Assembly: GCA_903911455.1 (NCBI GenBank)
Contig: CAIWDQ010000301.1
Span: 1 to 8,290, forward strand
DNA from: an uncultured bacterium
GTDB taxonomy: Bacteria; Bacteroidota; Bacteroidia; Bacteroidales; JACABE01
Reading direction: 5' to 3'
DNA length: 8,290 nt
Positions 1 through 6,591 of the stretch are shown piece by piece. The position numbers and the translations under genes are program-made. Under the pieces are notes generated by a model. That model worked only from the letters and a program-made list of their open reading frames with translations, had not been told where the DNA came from and searched no databases. Position 1 is the first letter of the stretch. Every line of letters starts with the position of its first letter.

Positions 1-14
1 TATTATTAATTTGA

Positions 15-22
15 CAAATATA
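15..22 (-). promoter_or_regulatory. Possible -7 box for a gene left of the window
   Basis: After the glycosyltransferase stop, the minus strand carries TATATTTG (22-15), a TAnnTTTG match, within a very AT-rich stretch with no start codon of a following gene visible. It could be the promoter of the next unit beyond the left edge. No clear -33 TTG is seen at the right distance, and in such AT-rich DNA a chance match is quite possible. Confidence 0.2.
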
Positions 23-109
23 GTAATAATATTTAAAATGAAAGTAAATTCTATTTTTTACTGAGTTATTAATATTATTTTGATTCAATAAATAGTTATT
101 AAAAGCTAA

Positions 110-931
110 TTAGTTAAATAAATAAACAAGGTTTCTGGCAATACCCATAGCTAAAGCCATTAATTTCCCTCTAAGTTTATCAATATTACTTATTTTAAAT
201 CTTTTGTCATTATATAATTTATCAGCAAACTTATTAAATAATTTTATTTGACCCATACCCATATTACTACTTAAGGAGCTTGAAGAAATTCTGAAGCCAT
301 ATAATACTTTATCTATAACAAATAAATCTCCTAACAACAGCATTCTACTCCAAAGATCAAGATCCATCATAAAAGTATTGTCATCATTAAAGGCTCCTGA
401 GACTTCTAAAATTTCTTTTTTGAAAAGAACAGAAGCAGGTTCTCCTATTATATTTGTTCCATAATGAATACTCTTTCTTAATGCATTAATTCCATTTAAA
501 TATCCTTTCTTCCCCGGAAACTTACGTGTCATTACTTTCTTCCCATCCTGATTTATTACATCTTTATTAGAACAAACTAAAACAATATTAGTAAAATCGG
601 GATTTTCAAACACACTCACTTGTTCTTTTATACAATATTTGTAAATAATATCGTCAGCACATAATAGTTTAACATATTTACCATTAGCTAAACCTAAAAC
701 TTTATTCATATTCGCGAAAGCACCTATATTACTTTCGTTTTTATAATATGTAATTCTAGAATCATTTATACTTTTAATAATATCAGGAGTTGAGTCAGTT
801 GAACAATTATCAGTTATTATGATCTCAATATTTTGATAGCTTTGATTAATCGCACAATCCAAGGTTTCTTTAATAAACTTCTCTCCATTGTAAACCGGAA
901 TGCATATACTAACTAATGGTTGCTCACTCAT
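110..931 (-). CDS. Family 2 glycosyltransferase (GT-A fold)
   Basis: A 273-residue cytosolic or membrane-associated glycosyltransferase, predicted to move a sugar from a nucleotide donor onto a growing surface glycan. The N-terminal GT2 signatures are clear: VSICIPVYNG at residues 7-16, the nucleotide-binding TDNCSTDST at 40-48, and the metal-binding DXD-type motif as CADD at 91-94. An acidic pair (D190, D192) before W194 is where GT2 enzymes usually place the catalytic base, and E164-P165 and R214 also fit the family. I see no convincing membrane helix. Length is normal for small O-antigen GT2 enzymes, so it looks complete. It is the last gene of the six-gene minus-strand run, 45 nt after the reductase gene, a wider gap than elsewhere in the operon. 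Donor and linkage cannot be read from the sequence; using the CDP-branched sugar made upstream is an inference from position only. Confidence 0.9.
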   Translation of the reverse strand: MSEQPLVSICIPVYNGEKFIKETLDCAINQSYQNIEIIITDNCSTDSTPDIIKSINDSRITYYKNESNIGAFANMNKVLGLANGKYVKLLCADDIIYKYCIKEQVSVFENPDFTNIVLVCSNKDVINQDGKKVMTRKFPGKKGYLNGINALRKSIHYGTNIIGEPASVLFKKEILEVSGAFNDDNTFMMDLDLWSRMLLLGDLFVIDKVLYGFRISSSSLSSNMGMGQIKLFNKFADKLYNDKRFKISNIDKLRGKLMALAMGIARNLVYLFN

Positions 932-976
932 ATCTTGAATATTGTGTTTTGTTTTTTTTATGATACTAACAATTAA

Positions 977-1861
977 TTATTGAATTGCATTGTGATTATA
1001 ATTTTTAAGTGCATTCATCAGTTTTGTATTGTTTCCCCAAAAAGAAAAAGGCTCATAATCCGGATAATCATAATAACCAGTTTCTAATTTCAGCGATGCA
1101 TTCTTCTCTTTAAGGATTTTATTAACAAAATCAACAACACTCATTGGGTTTCCGCTTGAACAATTAAAAATCCCTTTATGATTATCAGTTAAAGCCAATT
1201 TACATAAATATTCAGCAACCATATTTATATGAAGAAAGTCTCTTTGCTGATCTCCTTTTGACATCCTGAACTCCGTTTCGCCACTTTCAATAGTTTGAAT
1301 AAGCTGAGGATATAAAGATTTAGGGTTTTGACCTTCTCCATACATGTAAAATAAGCGTGCCCACTTATAATTTACTTTATTTTTTTCGGCAATGTTCTTT
1401 AAATATAAATACTGAGCATATTTTGCAATACCATAAGTAGTGAATGGCTCGCATTTATCATCTTCAAATAGCTCACCTTCTTTCATTCCGTACTCCAGAC
1501 AAGTTCCGGTGACTAAAATGTTTTTTAATCCATTATTAATAAAATTAGATAAAAACAAATTACCATAAACCAGATTCTTTTCAATATGTACATCCGAGAA
1601 GTAATTGGGTAATCCGAGCCAGGTTAAATAAATAAGCACATCAGGGTGATTGAAATACTCCATCAGATTTATTTCTTTATCATTATTTAAAGATAAAATA
1701 TCAAATGGAATATATTTAGATACTTTTCCATACCAAGGTGTGGGTTCTGCATCTAATTGGGATGGAGAACTACATATAATTTCAGCTTGAGTATTTTTTA
1801 ATAAATAATCAACAATGTGTTTTCCAATAAACCCGGAAGCTCCTGTAACTAATATTCTCAT
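977..1861 (-). CDS. NAD(P)-dependent extended-SDR sugar reductase/epimerase
   Basis: A 294-residue extended short-chain dehydrogenase. Seen: the dinucleotide-binding GASGFIG at residues 7-13, the catalytic Thr in TGTCLEYG (T120), the YxxxK pair Y143/K147, and the late QQRDFLHI motif at 205-212 typical of nucleotide-sugar epimerases and reductases. In the family such enzymes reduce the C4 keto group or epimerise the hexose of a nucleotide sugar. Its ATG overlaps the TGA of the upstream C-methyltransferase gene by 4 nt, so the two are probably translationally coupled. As the only spare oxidoreductase after CDP-4-keto-6-deoxyglucose formation, epimerisation and C-methylation, it is the natural candidate for the final C4 ketoreductase giving the CDP-3-C-methyl-6-deoxyhexose; this is inference. 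A C4 epimerase is the main alternative. The fold is certain, the exact reaction is not. Confidence 0.88.
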   Translation of the reverse strand: MRILVTGASGFIGKHIVDYLLKNTQAEIICSSPSQLDAEPTPWYGKVSKYIPFDILSLNNDKEINLMEYFNHPDVLIYLTWLGLPNYFSDVHIEKNLVYGNLFLSNFINNGLKNILVTGTCLEYGMKEGELFEDDKCEPFTTYGIAKYAQYLYLKNIAEKNKVNYKWARLFYMYGEGQNPKSLYPQLIQTIESGETEFRMSKGDQQRDFLHINMVAEYLCKLALTDNHKGIFNCSSGNPMSVVDFVNKILKEKNASLKLETGYYDYPDYEPFSFWGNNTKLMNALKNYNHNAIQ

Positions 1862-3087
1862 ATAATAGTTAATTCAGGGATTGCAATTACGAATTTAGCG
1901 CCCCATTCGCGGACGTACGATAATTGCTCAGTGATTTCTGTTCTTAAATTCCAGGGTAAAATAATAATATAATCTGGTTTATCTTGTTTTAAGATATCCT
2001 CAGAAACTACGGGGATATGACTACCCGGCATATACTTGTTCTGTTTATGTGGTGAAGCATCAATGCAGTAATTTATCTGTCCCGTTTTAGTTCCGCAGTA
2101 GTTTAAGAAAGTATTTCCTTTAGCTGCAGCTCCATAAGCCACAACCTTTTTGCCTTTTAAGTTCTGTTCAGAAATAAATATATTAAAATGACTTCTTATG
2201 ATATCAGCTCTATTTTTAAAATCACTATAAGATTGAATATCCAGAAGTCCTGCATCTTTTTCTTTCTGTAAAAGCTTTGCAACATTATCAGAAATAGTAT
2301 TGATACCTGTATCTTTATGTTGAGCATAGATTCTTAAAGATCCACCATGAGTAGGTAACTCTTCAACATCAAACATGGTTAAACCATAGCTTTCAAAAAT
2401 CTTATTAACTGTGTAAAACGACAAATAAGAGAAGTGTTCGTGATAGATAGTATCAAACTGACATTCCTGAACAAGCTTCAATAAATGAGGAAACTCAATT
2501 GTAATAACTCCTTGTTTGCCTAAAGCTATCTTTAATCCCTTTACAAAATCATTAATATCCGGAACATGTGCCAATACATTCTTTGCTGCAATTAAATCGG
2601 GTGCAATTCCCTTATTATTCAGACTTTCTGAAGCAAATTTTGTTGAAAAGAAATCAACAATTGTATTTATACCTTTACTGATTGCTACCTCTGCCGTATT
2701 TTTTGTGGGTTCAATACCTAAAGTCGGGATACCTTTTTCATGAAAATACTGTAACATATATCCATCATTTGAAGCTATCTCCATAACAAGAGAATTTTGA
2801 TTTAAAGAAAACCTTTCGCACATCTTATCTGCATACTTTTTGCAATGAGCAAGCCAACTTGTGGAGTAAGATGAGAAGTAAACATATTCGTGATTGAAGA
2901 TATCAGTACTTTTTTTGTACTCGTCAACCTGAACCAGGAAACATTTGTCACAAACATATATCTTTAAAGGAAAAAACAACTCAGGTTCGTTTAATTGTTC
3001 TTTAGTTAAAAAAGAGTTTGATGCCGGGCTGTTAATTAAATCTATAAATTCAAATTGAAGTTCGTTATTACAATGTCTGCATCTCAT
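1858..3087 (-). CDS. Zinc-binding SAM-dependent sugar C-methyltransferase (TylCIII/TcaB9 type)
   Basis: A 409-residue enzyme of the three-part sugar C-methyltransferase family, which methylates C3 of nucleotide-linked 4-keto-6-deoxyhexoses. The N-terminal zinc domain has C3/C6 (CRHC) and C46/C49 (CDKC). The central SAM fold has motif I as MEIASNDGYML (102-112) and NVLAHVPD at 170-177. The active-site region shows IYHEHFSYLS (214-223), matching the Tyr-x-Glu-His catalytic group known in TcaB9 (here Y215, E217, H218), followed by HGGSLR (247-252). The C-terminal Methyltransf_14-like domain carries AYGAAAKGN (317-325), DASPHKQNKYMPG (343-355) and ILPWNL (376-381). All expected parts are present and the length is typical. 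It starts 4 nt after the epimerase stop and overlaps the reductase start by 4 nt. Methylation at C3 rather than C5, and the CDP carrier, are inferred from family and neighbours. Confidence 0.93.
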   Translation of the reverse strand: MRCRHCNNELQFEFIDLINSPASNSFLTKEQLNEPELFFPLKIYVCDKCFLVQVDEYKKSTDIFNHEYVYFSSYSTSWLAHCKKYADKMCERFSLNQNSLVMEIASNDGYMLQYFHEKGIPTLGIEPTKNTAEVAISKGINTIVDFFSTKFASESLNNKGIAPDLIAAKNVLAHVPDINDFVKGLKIALGKQGVITIEFPHLLKLVQECQFDTIYHEHFSYLSFYTVNKIFESYGLTMFDVEELPTHGGSLRIYAQHKDTGINTISDNVAKLLQKEKDAGLLDIQSYSDFKNRADIIRSHFNIFISEQNLKGKKVVAYGAAAKGNTFLNYCGTKTGQINYCIDASPHKQNKYMPGSHIPVVSEDILKQDKPDYIIILPWNLRTEITEQLSYVREWGAKFVIAIPELTII

Positions 3088-3091
3088 TTTC

Positions 3092-3646
3092 TTAAATTTT
3101 TATACCGTTAAAATTGTCATTTATAAAAGGATGATTTTTATCTCTATCTGATAATATCTTTATTTCTTCGGGAAGTTTTATATTTAATGCGGGATCATAT
3201 ATATTTAAGCCCCCTTCGGAACCTGAAACATAGGCTTGATCGTGTAAGTAAAGCAACGAAACTTTATCAGTAAGCGTAATAAACCCATGAGCGAAGCCTT
3301 TTGGAAGTAAAAGTATCTGTTTTTTATCTAAACTTAATCTTTCAAAACCATGTTTTAGATAGGTTTTAGAATTTATGCGTAAATCAACAAATACATCAAG
3401 CACTTCGCCTGATATACACTGTATCCCTTTTATTTCGGAATAAGGAGGATACTGAAAATGCAGTCCTCTGAAAGTTCCTTTTGTCTCTGTGTTAGATATA
3501 TTGATCTGTTTTATTTTAAAATCAACACCTAATTCTAAAAACTGAGCATCTTCAAAAACTTTATAAAAAGAACCTCTGCTATCTTCAAACGAATTGTTTT
3601 CAATAGTGATAACATCAGGGAATATATTGTTGATATTAACTTTCAT
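3092..3646 (-). CDS. RmlC-like 4-keto-6-deoxyhexose 3- and/or 5-epimerase
   Basis: A cupin-fold epimerase of the dTDP-4-dehydrorhamnose 3,5-epimerase family, 184 residues from the chosen start. In the numbering of the one-residue-longer form, conserved features are SRGSF (24-28), GTFRGLHFQ (58-66) with R61 and the catalytic-type H64, GEVLDVFVDLR (81-91), PKGFAHGF (116-123), Y134 and Y140 at the two conserved tyrosine positions, and SDRD with D170 as likely partner of H64. The usual 'YK' is YL and the usual Trp of 'W.DP' is Tyr, so specificity may differ from classical RmlC. A GTG lies directly before at 3649; the adjacent ATG at 3646 is preferred. Because it sits between the CDP-glucose dehydratase and the C-methyltransferase, with no dTDP-rhamnose genes in the window, a CDP-4-keto-6-deoxyhexose is the likely substrate. 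C3 only, C5 only or both cannot be decided by eye. Confidence 0.9.
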   Translation of the reverse strand: MKVNINNIFPDVITIENNSFEDSRGSFYKVFEDAQFLELGVDFKIKQINISNTETKGTFRGLHFQYPPYSEIKGIQCISGEVLDVFVDLRINSKTYLKHGFERLSLDKKQILLLPKGFAHGFITLTDKVSLLYLHDQAYVSGSEGGLNIYDPALNIKLPEEIKILSDRDKNHPFINDNFNGIKI

Positions 3647-3654
3647 CACATAGA

Positions 3655-4767
3655 TTATTTAGTCCAGATAGCTTTTTTAGTTTTGGCATCTTTAATAAAG
3701 TCAGTAATATCATCATCCGTTTTAATCGTATTTCCCATATAGTACGACTTATACCAACTTATAGTTTTATTTATCGTATCATTTAACTCCCAGGTATTCT
3801 TCCAGTTTAATTTATTATGCGCTTTTGAGCAATCAAGCTTCAAAAAATTAGCTTCGTGAGGGTGTTTAGTTGACTTATCAACAACAATATCAATTTCGTC
3901 CCAGGCTTTCTTCGCTAATTTAACGATGTCGGCAACTGTAGAGGCTCCTTCATCAGTCGGACCGAAGTTAAAAGCTTCTGCCAAGTCGGTTTTACCTTCT
4001 AATAAGCCCTGCCCAAGTAATAAATACCCGCTTAAAGGATCTAAGACATGCTGCCAGGGTCTGGTGGAGTTCGGATTTCTTATCATAACCTTGTCCGATT
4101 GTTCTGTTGCTCTTACAATATCCGGAATTAAGCGGTCTTTACTCCAGTCGCCACCGCCAATAACGTTCCCTGCGCGTGCCGTAGCAATTAAAGTATTGTG
4201 TGTTTTATTATAATCATTAAGATTAAAAAAAGATCTGCGGTAAGAAGAAACAATTAACTCGGCGCAACCTTTTGAGGCACTGTAAGGATCAAATCCTCCC
4301 ATTGCATCAGATTCGCGGTAACCCCAAAGCCATTCGTTGTTCTCGTAACATTTATCGCTGGTAACCGCAACAACAGCTTTTACGAAATAATTATTTCTGC
4401 AGGCTTCCAATAAGTTTGCAGTTCCTATAATATTAGTTGTAAAAGTAAACAAAGGATCATCATATGACTCCCTAACTAAAGGTTGGGCAGCCAGATGAAA
4501 GATAATTTCGGGCTTATAATGTTTAATTATCCTCTTTATTGAATAAATATTATTGATATTATAAATCTCCGACTTGATTTTAAGATTTAAGATTCTAAAA
4601 TGATTTGGGTTGGTATTGGGTTCAAGTGCAAAACCGACTACTTTAGCTCCCATTTTAGCCAACCAATGGCTTAGCCACGAACCTTTGAAACCTGTATGAC
4701 CGGTAACTAATACAGTTTTGCCCTTATAAATTCCACCAAACAGTTTTTCTATTCCCAAATTTTCCAT
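3655..4767 (-). CDS. rfbG: CDP-glucose 4,6-dehydratase
   Basis: A 370-residue extended SDR that converts CDP-D-glucose to CDP-4-keto-6-deoxy-D-glucose with a tightly bound NAD. Family marks: the Rossmann motif GHTGFKG at residues 23-29, FHLAAQPLVRESY (90-102), TSDKCYEN (136-143) where the Asp-Lys pair D138/K139 replaces the Asp-Glu of dTDP-glucose dehydratases, and the catalytic Y162/K166 in YSASK. RAGNVIGGGDW and the RPWQHVLDPLSGYL block are typical of RfbG rather than RmlB. The length matches the family. Its ATG lies inside the end of rfbF, giving a 19-nt overlap, and the next gene follows 8 nt after its stop, so it is co-transcribed and probably translationally coupled. With rfbF it commits glucose-1-phosphate to CDP-6-deoxyhexose synthesis. 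I see no missing catalytic residue. Confidence 0.96.
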   Translation of the reverse strand: MENLGIEKLFGGIYKGKTVLVTGHTGFKGSWLSHWLAKMGAKVVGFALEPNTNPNHFRILNLKIKSEIYNINNIYSIKRIIKHYKPEIIFHLAAQPLVRESYDDPLFTFTTNIIGTANLLEACRNNYFVKAVVAVTSDKCYENNEWLWGYRESDAMGGFDPYSASKGCAELIVSSYRRSFFNLNDYNKTHNTLIATARAGNVIGGGDWSKDRLIPDIVRATEQSDKVMIRNPNSTRPWQHVLDPLSGYLLLGQGLLEGKTDLAEAFNFGPTDEGASTVADIVKLAKKAWDEIDIVVDKSTKHPHEANFLKLDCSKAHNKLNWKNTWELNDTINKTISWYKSYYMGNTIKTDDDITDFIKDAKTKKAIWTK

Positions 4768-5522
4768 TTCGCTTTATTGTTTTCCCACATTTGATTTAAT
4801 TGATCCTTGTCGCGCAAAGTATCCATCGGTTTCCAGAAACCACCATACTTAAATGTAAATAATTCCTTTTCTTTTGCAAGATTTTCCAGCGGTTCTCTTT
4901 CAAAAATTGTCATATCATTGTCAATATAATCAAATACTTTAGGTTCGCATACAAAGAAACCGCCATTAACCCAGTTGCCGTCACCCTGAGGTTTCTCAAA
5001 GAAGCGTTCAACTCTATCATTTTCGCCTATCTGCAACGAACCGAATCTACCTTCAGGTTGTACCGAAGTCATAGTTATCGCCTTTTTATGATTTTTATGA
5101 AAAGCCACTAAATCTTTAATGTTAATATCCGAAACACCATCGCCATAAGTAAGCATAAAAGGCTCGTTGCCTACATATTTCTGAGCACGTTTAACTCTGC
5201 CGCCCGTCATTGAATTCTCGCCGGTATCAATTAAAGTTACAGTCCATGGTTCGGAACTGTTATTATGCACTTTCATTGAATTATTTGCCAAATCAATGGT
5301 AACATCCGATTGATGCAGAAAATAATTAGCGAAATATTCCTTAATCATATAGCCTTTGTATCCTAACAATATCACAAAATCGTTGAAACCATAGTGAGAA
5401 TAAATCTTCATGATGTGCCAGAGTATAGGTTTGCCACCAATCTGAACCATAGGTTTGGGTTTTAACTCCGTTTCTTCACTAAGCCGCGAACCAAAACCTC
5501 CTGCTAGTATCAATACTTTCAT
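4749..5522 (-). CDS. rfbF: Glucose-1-phosphate cytidylyltransferase
   Basis: A 257-residue nucleotidyltransferase making CDP-glucose and pyrophosphate from CTP and alpha-D-glucose-1-phosphate. Seen: the nucleotide-binding LAGGFGSRLSEET at residues 6-18, KPKPMVQIGGKPILWHIM (21-38) with the conserved Lys, YGDGVSD (126-132) with metal-binding Asp, VERFFEKPQGDGNWVNGGFFV (171-191) and FWKPMDTLRDKD (229-240), whose Asp (D234) is the second metal ligand in the family. The length equals the usual 256-258 residues. It is the first gene of the operon: its ATG is 29 nt downstream of a TACTTTTG -7 box, and upstream there are only repeats. Motifs and the adjacent rfbG make the assignment secure; UTP- or dTTP-dependent relatives lack this motif set. 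Confidence 0.97.
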   Translation of the reverse strand: MKVLILAGGFGSRLSEETELKPKPMVQIGGKPILWHIMKIYSHYGFNDFVILLGYKGYMIKEYFANYFLHQSDVTIDLANNSMKVHNNSSEPWTVTLIDTGENSMTGGRVKRAQKYVGNEPFMLTYGDGVSDINIKDLVAFHKNHKKAITMTSVQPEGRFGSLQIGENDRVERFFEKPQGDGNWVNGGFFVCEPKVFDYIDNDMTIFEREPLENLAKEKELFTFKYGGFWKPMDTLRDKDQLNQMWENNKAKWKIWE

Positions 5523-5551
5523 TGCTATATATATTTAGATGTATTTTTTGA

Positions 5552-5580
5552 CAAAAGTACAAATTTTATTCTTACCCAAA
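5552..5580 (-). promoter_or_regulatory. Bacteroidota-type promoter of the CDP-sugar operon
   Basis: On the minus strand TACTTTTG (5559-5552) fits the Bacteroidota -7 consensus TAnnTTTG, and a TTTG at 5580-5577 lies 17 nt further upstream, close to the -33 element of this phylum. The -7 box ends 29 nt before the rfbF ATG, the same distance as in the three other units of the window. No other promoter-like site is evident before the next five genes, so transcription of the whole run probably starts here. Confidence 0.6.
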
Positions 5581-5610
5581 GGCTAATAAGTGGATATTTA
5601 AGTTTTATTT

Positions 5611-5675
5611 TATTTATGATAATAGTATGATATGTGGCTTGAAGCCCCAAATTATAATATTAAAATGCAAAAGAA
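5611..5675. repeat. 65-bp direct repeat unit, copy 1
   Basis: Leading unit of copy A. It recurs at 5988-6052 and 7832-7896 with only one to three substitutions by eye, and as a 5' fragment at 8167-8187. It contains the small hairpin GGCTTGAAGCC. The unit flanks the inverted-repeat core as a direct repeat in copy A. Confidence 0.85.
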
Positions 5676-5768
5676 GGGATAAATCAGCATATTGTCCTTT
5701 CGGCAAGCTCAAGGATCGTAACTTTTTAGGTCACTGAGCTTTTTAAAATGGCAGAATAATATTTAAAG

Positions 5769-5851
5769 AGATTCCTCACTTTGTTACTAATGATAGTATT
5801 TCTATTAAATAGATTCCTCACGTTGTTCGGAATGACAGCTTTTCTTTTGAT
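5769..5851. repeat. Imperfect tandem duplication of the element's left arm
   Basis: Two units of about 42 and 41 bp (5769-5810 and 5811-5851) both begin AGATTCCTCAC. The second keeps the arm sequence GTTGTTCGGAATGACA, while the first has decayed to TTTGTTACTAATGATA. Copy B has a single unit here, which explains most of the length difference between the copies. Confidence 0.75.
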
Positions 5852-5945
5852 ATAGTGGAGAAAAGGGCGGCTTTGCCGCCCTTTTCTCTCAAAAAACATA
5901 TAATAAAATGTCATTCCGAATGAAGCGAAGCGAAATGAGGAATCT
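5811..5945. repeat. 135-bp inverted-repeat element core, copy A
   Basis: Left arm 5811-5837 and right arm 5909-5945 pair in two blocks. AGATTCCTCA pairs with TGAGGAATCT (10 bp) and TTCGGAATGACA pairs with TGTCATTCCGAA (12 bp), with an asymmetric 5/15-nt internal loop holding the AGCGAAGCGAAA stretch. Between the arms sits a strong 14-bp hairpin. I recall similar arm words as frequent intergenic repeats in Bacteroidota, so this is probably a short non-coding, MITE- or REP-like element. No target-site duplication is clear. Confidence 0.75.
5858..5888. other. Perfect 14-bp GC-rich hairpin inside element copy A
   Basis: GAGAAAAGGGCGGC, loop TTT, then the exact reverse complement. An A-run precedes and a T-run follows the GC-rich part on both strands, so it could act as a weak bidirectional terminator. 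No long T tract follows outside the stem, so terminator function is only a possibility. Confidence 0.7.
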
Positions 5946-5987
5946 GTAAATTTATGACTCTTTACTTTATTAGTTTTATAATGTTTT

Positions 5988-6052
5988 TATTTATGATAAT
6001 AGTATGATATGTGGCATGAAGCCCCAAATTATAGTATTAAAATGCAAAAGAA
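5988..6052. repeat. 65-bp direct repeat unit, copy 2
   Basis: Repeats 5611-5675 with about two substitutions (GGCATGAAGCC replaces GGCTTGAAGCC, and one G replaces A). It closes copy A on the right and leads directly into a different pair of hairpins (6051-6098), suggesting that these repeats are modular. Confidence 0.85.
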
Positions 6053-6067
6053 AGCACGAAGTGCTTT
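6051..6067 (-). terminator. Possible intrinsic terminator after the 6126-6527 gene
   Basis: AAAGCAC, a 3-nt loop, then GTGCTTT forms a perfect 7-bp stem. In the minus-strand transcript it is followed by CTTTTGCATTTT, a U-rich run, and it lies about 60 nt past the stop of the membrane protein gene. The stem is short and only moderately GC-rich, and it also belongs to the hairpin-rich repeat zone, so termination is uncertain. Confidence 0.35.
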
Positions 6068-6078
6068 AATATTAATAG

Positions 6079-6098
6079 CCATCGGGTGAAACCCGTGG
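6079..6098. other. Small palindromic hairpin
   Basis: CCATCGGGTGAAACCCGTGG folds as CCA-CGGGT / ACCCG-TGG with one bulged T and a GAA loop. It stands between the possible terminator stem and the stop codon of the membrane protein gene at 6126. It resembles the other short hairpins of the window in design but not in sequence. Confidence 0.65.
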
Positions 6099-6125
6099 TA
6101 AATGAATGCAATCACAATCCCAATC

Positions 6126-6527
6126 TTACCTAATAATATTTAAAACGATAGGCACACCAATAAATAGTAGAATAGAAATGGTATTAGTGACGAAAACAAA
6201 TTTTATCGCTGCTTTATCAGATATATTATAGATAGGTGTATTATTTTCGTACATCAAATTAAGTCGGCCTTTAGTGACATACATATATCTCAACAGTAAA
6301 AATAGCAGCAATGCCAACAAATCAATTGTGATAAGATGGATAAAACTAAGCTGAGCCTTGTTAACCAAAAATTGGACGACCCTTAAAATAGTTGTTCCCC
6401 ATATCAGAAACATTATTGCAAGGTATATTGAAGCAAAACTACCTGCATAAGCTTTTTTTGTTTCGGTTTCGCTGTATTTTAGTATCCATTTTATATTGCA
6501 ATAAAACAAGAAGTCCAGTATTTTCAT
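6126..6527 (-). CDS. Small three-helix membrane protein, paralogue 2 (function unknown)
   Basis: I do not recognise the family. From the chosen ATG the protein has 133 residues: an amphipathic N-terminus MKILDFLFYCNIKWILKY, hydrophobic segments near 35-56, 60-83 and 108-131, and a conserved loop YVTKGRLN (83-90). The frame stays open upstream to 6620, but the internal ATG at 6527 is preferred for two reasons. It aligns exactly with the first residue of the paralogue at 6592-6987 (14 of the first 18 residues identical, GRLN at the same positions 87-90), and a TAATTTTG promoter box lies inside the extended frame. It probably sits in the inner membrane. Tandem duplication is the evident origin. 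The two copies have diverged strongly after the N-terminus, which suggests distinct roles or partners. Confidence 0.72.
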   Translation of the reverse strand: MKILDFLFYCNIKWILKYSETETKKAYAGSFASIYLAIMFLIWGTTILRVVQFLVNKAQLSFIHLITIDLLALLLFLLLRYMYVTKGRLNLMYENNTPIYNISDKAAIKFVFVTNTISILLFIGVPIVLNIIR

Positions 6528-6559
6528 TTTGTAGATTTTGATTTGTTCTAAATTAAAAA

Positions 6560-6567
6560 CAAAATTA
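6560..6567 (-). promoter_or_regulatory. -7 promoter box of the 6126-6527 gene
   Basis: Minus-strand TAATTTTG, a TAnnTTTG match, 32 nt before the ATG at 6527. A second TTTTG stands just upstream, and a 17-nt stretch here (6559-6575) is identical to the one before the 7109-7744 gene (7774-7790). No clear -33 TTG is seen, so this rests on the -7 match and constant spacing. Confidence 0.5.
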
Positions 6568-6591
6568 CACAAAATAAGATTCAGATTACTA

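Larger units (their letters stand above)
5611..6008. repeat. Composite interspersed repeat, copy A (about 398 bp)
   Basis: Most of the 5523-6125 spacer is this repeat, which recurs in the same orientation as copy B at 7832-8187. Order: a 65-bp leading unit (5611-5675) containing GGCTTGAAGCC, a CCTTTCGGCAAGCTCAAGGA-type stretch near 5697-5715, an inverted-repeat core (5811-5945), and an AT-rich tail reaching into a second copy of the leading unit. The tail from 5935 to 5980 looks identical to the matching part of copy B. Copy A is longer mainly because of an internal tandem duplication of about 42 bp. No transposase is encoded. A 62-codon minus-strand frame (5726-5914) lies entirely inside the repeat and is judged not to be a gene. 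Confidence 0.85.

Noticed and set aside
2516..2743. Plus-strand frame of 75 codons
   Set aside because: It is antisense to the well-supported C-methyltransferase gene and has no independent motif.
3092..3646. dTDP-L-rhamnose rmlC
   Set aside because: No rmlA, rmlB or rmlD is in the window and the gene is embedded between CDP-sugar genes, so a CDP-linked substrate is more likely.
3926..4213. Plus-strand frame of 95 codons
   Set aside because: It is antisense to rfbG, with composition expected of a shadow frame and no recognisable domain.
977..5522. CDP-3,6-dideoxyhexose pathway (abequose, paratose, tyvelose, ascarylose)
   Set aside because: rfbF and rfbG fit, but the PLP/iron-sulfur 3-dehydrase and its reductase are absent, and a C-methyltransferase takes their place in the operon.
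5858..5888. Intrinsic terminator of a neighbouring gene
   Set aside because: The hairpin belongs to a repeated element, no gene ends just before it on either strand, and no outer T tract follows, so it was listed only as a hairpin.
5726..5914. Minus-strand frame of 62 codons
   Set aside because: It falls inside copy A, with repeated NNVRNLF/NKVRNLF words caused by the tandem duplication of the arm; no promoter box or homologous frame in copy B supports it.
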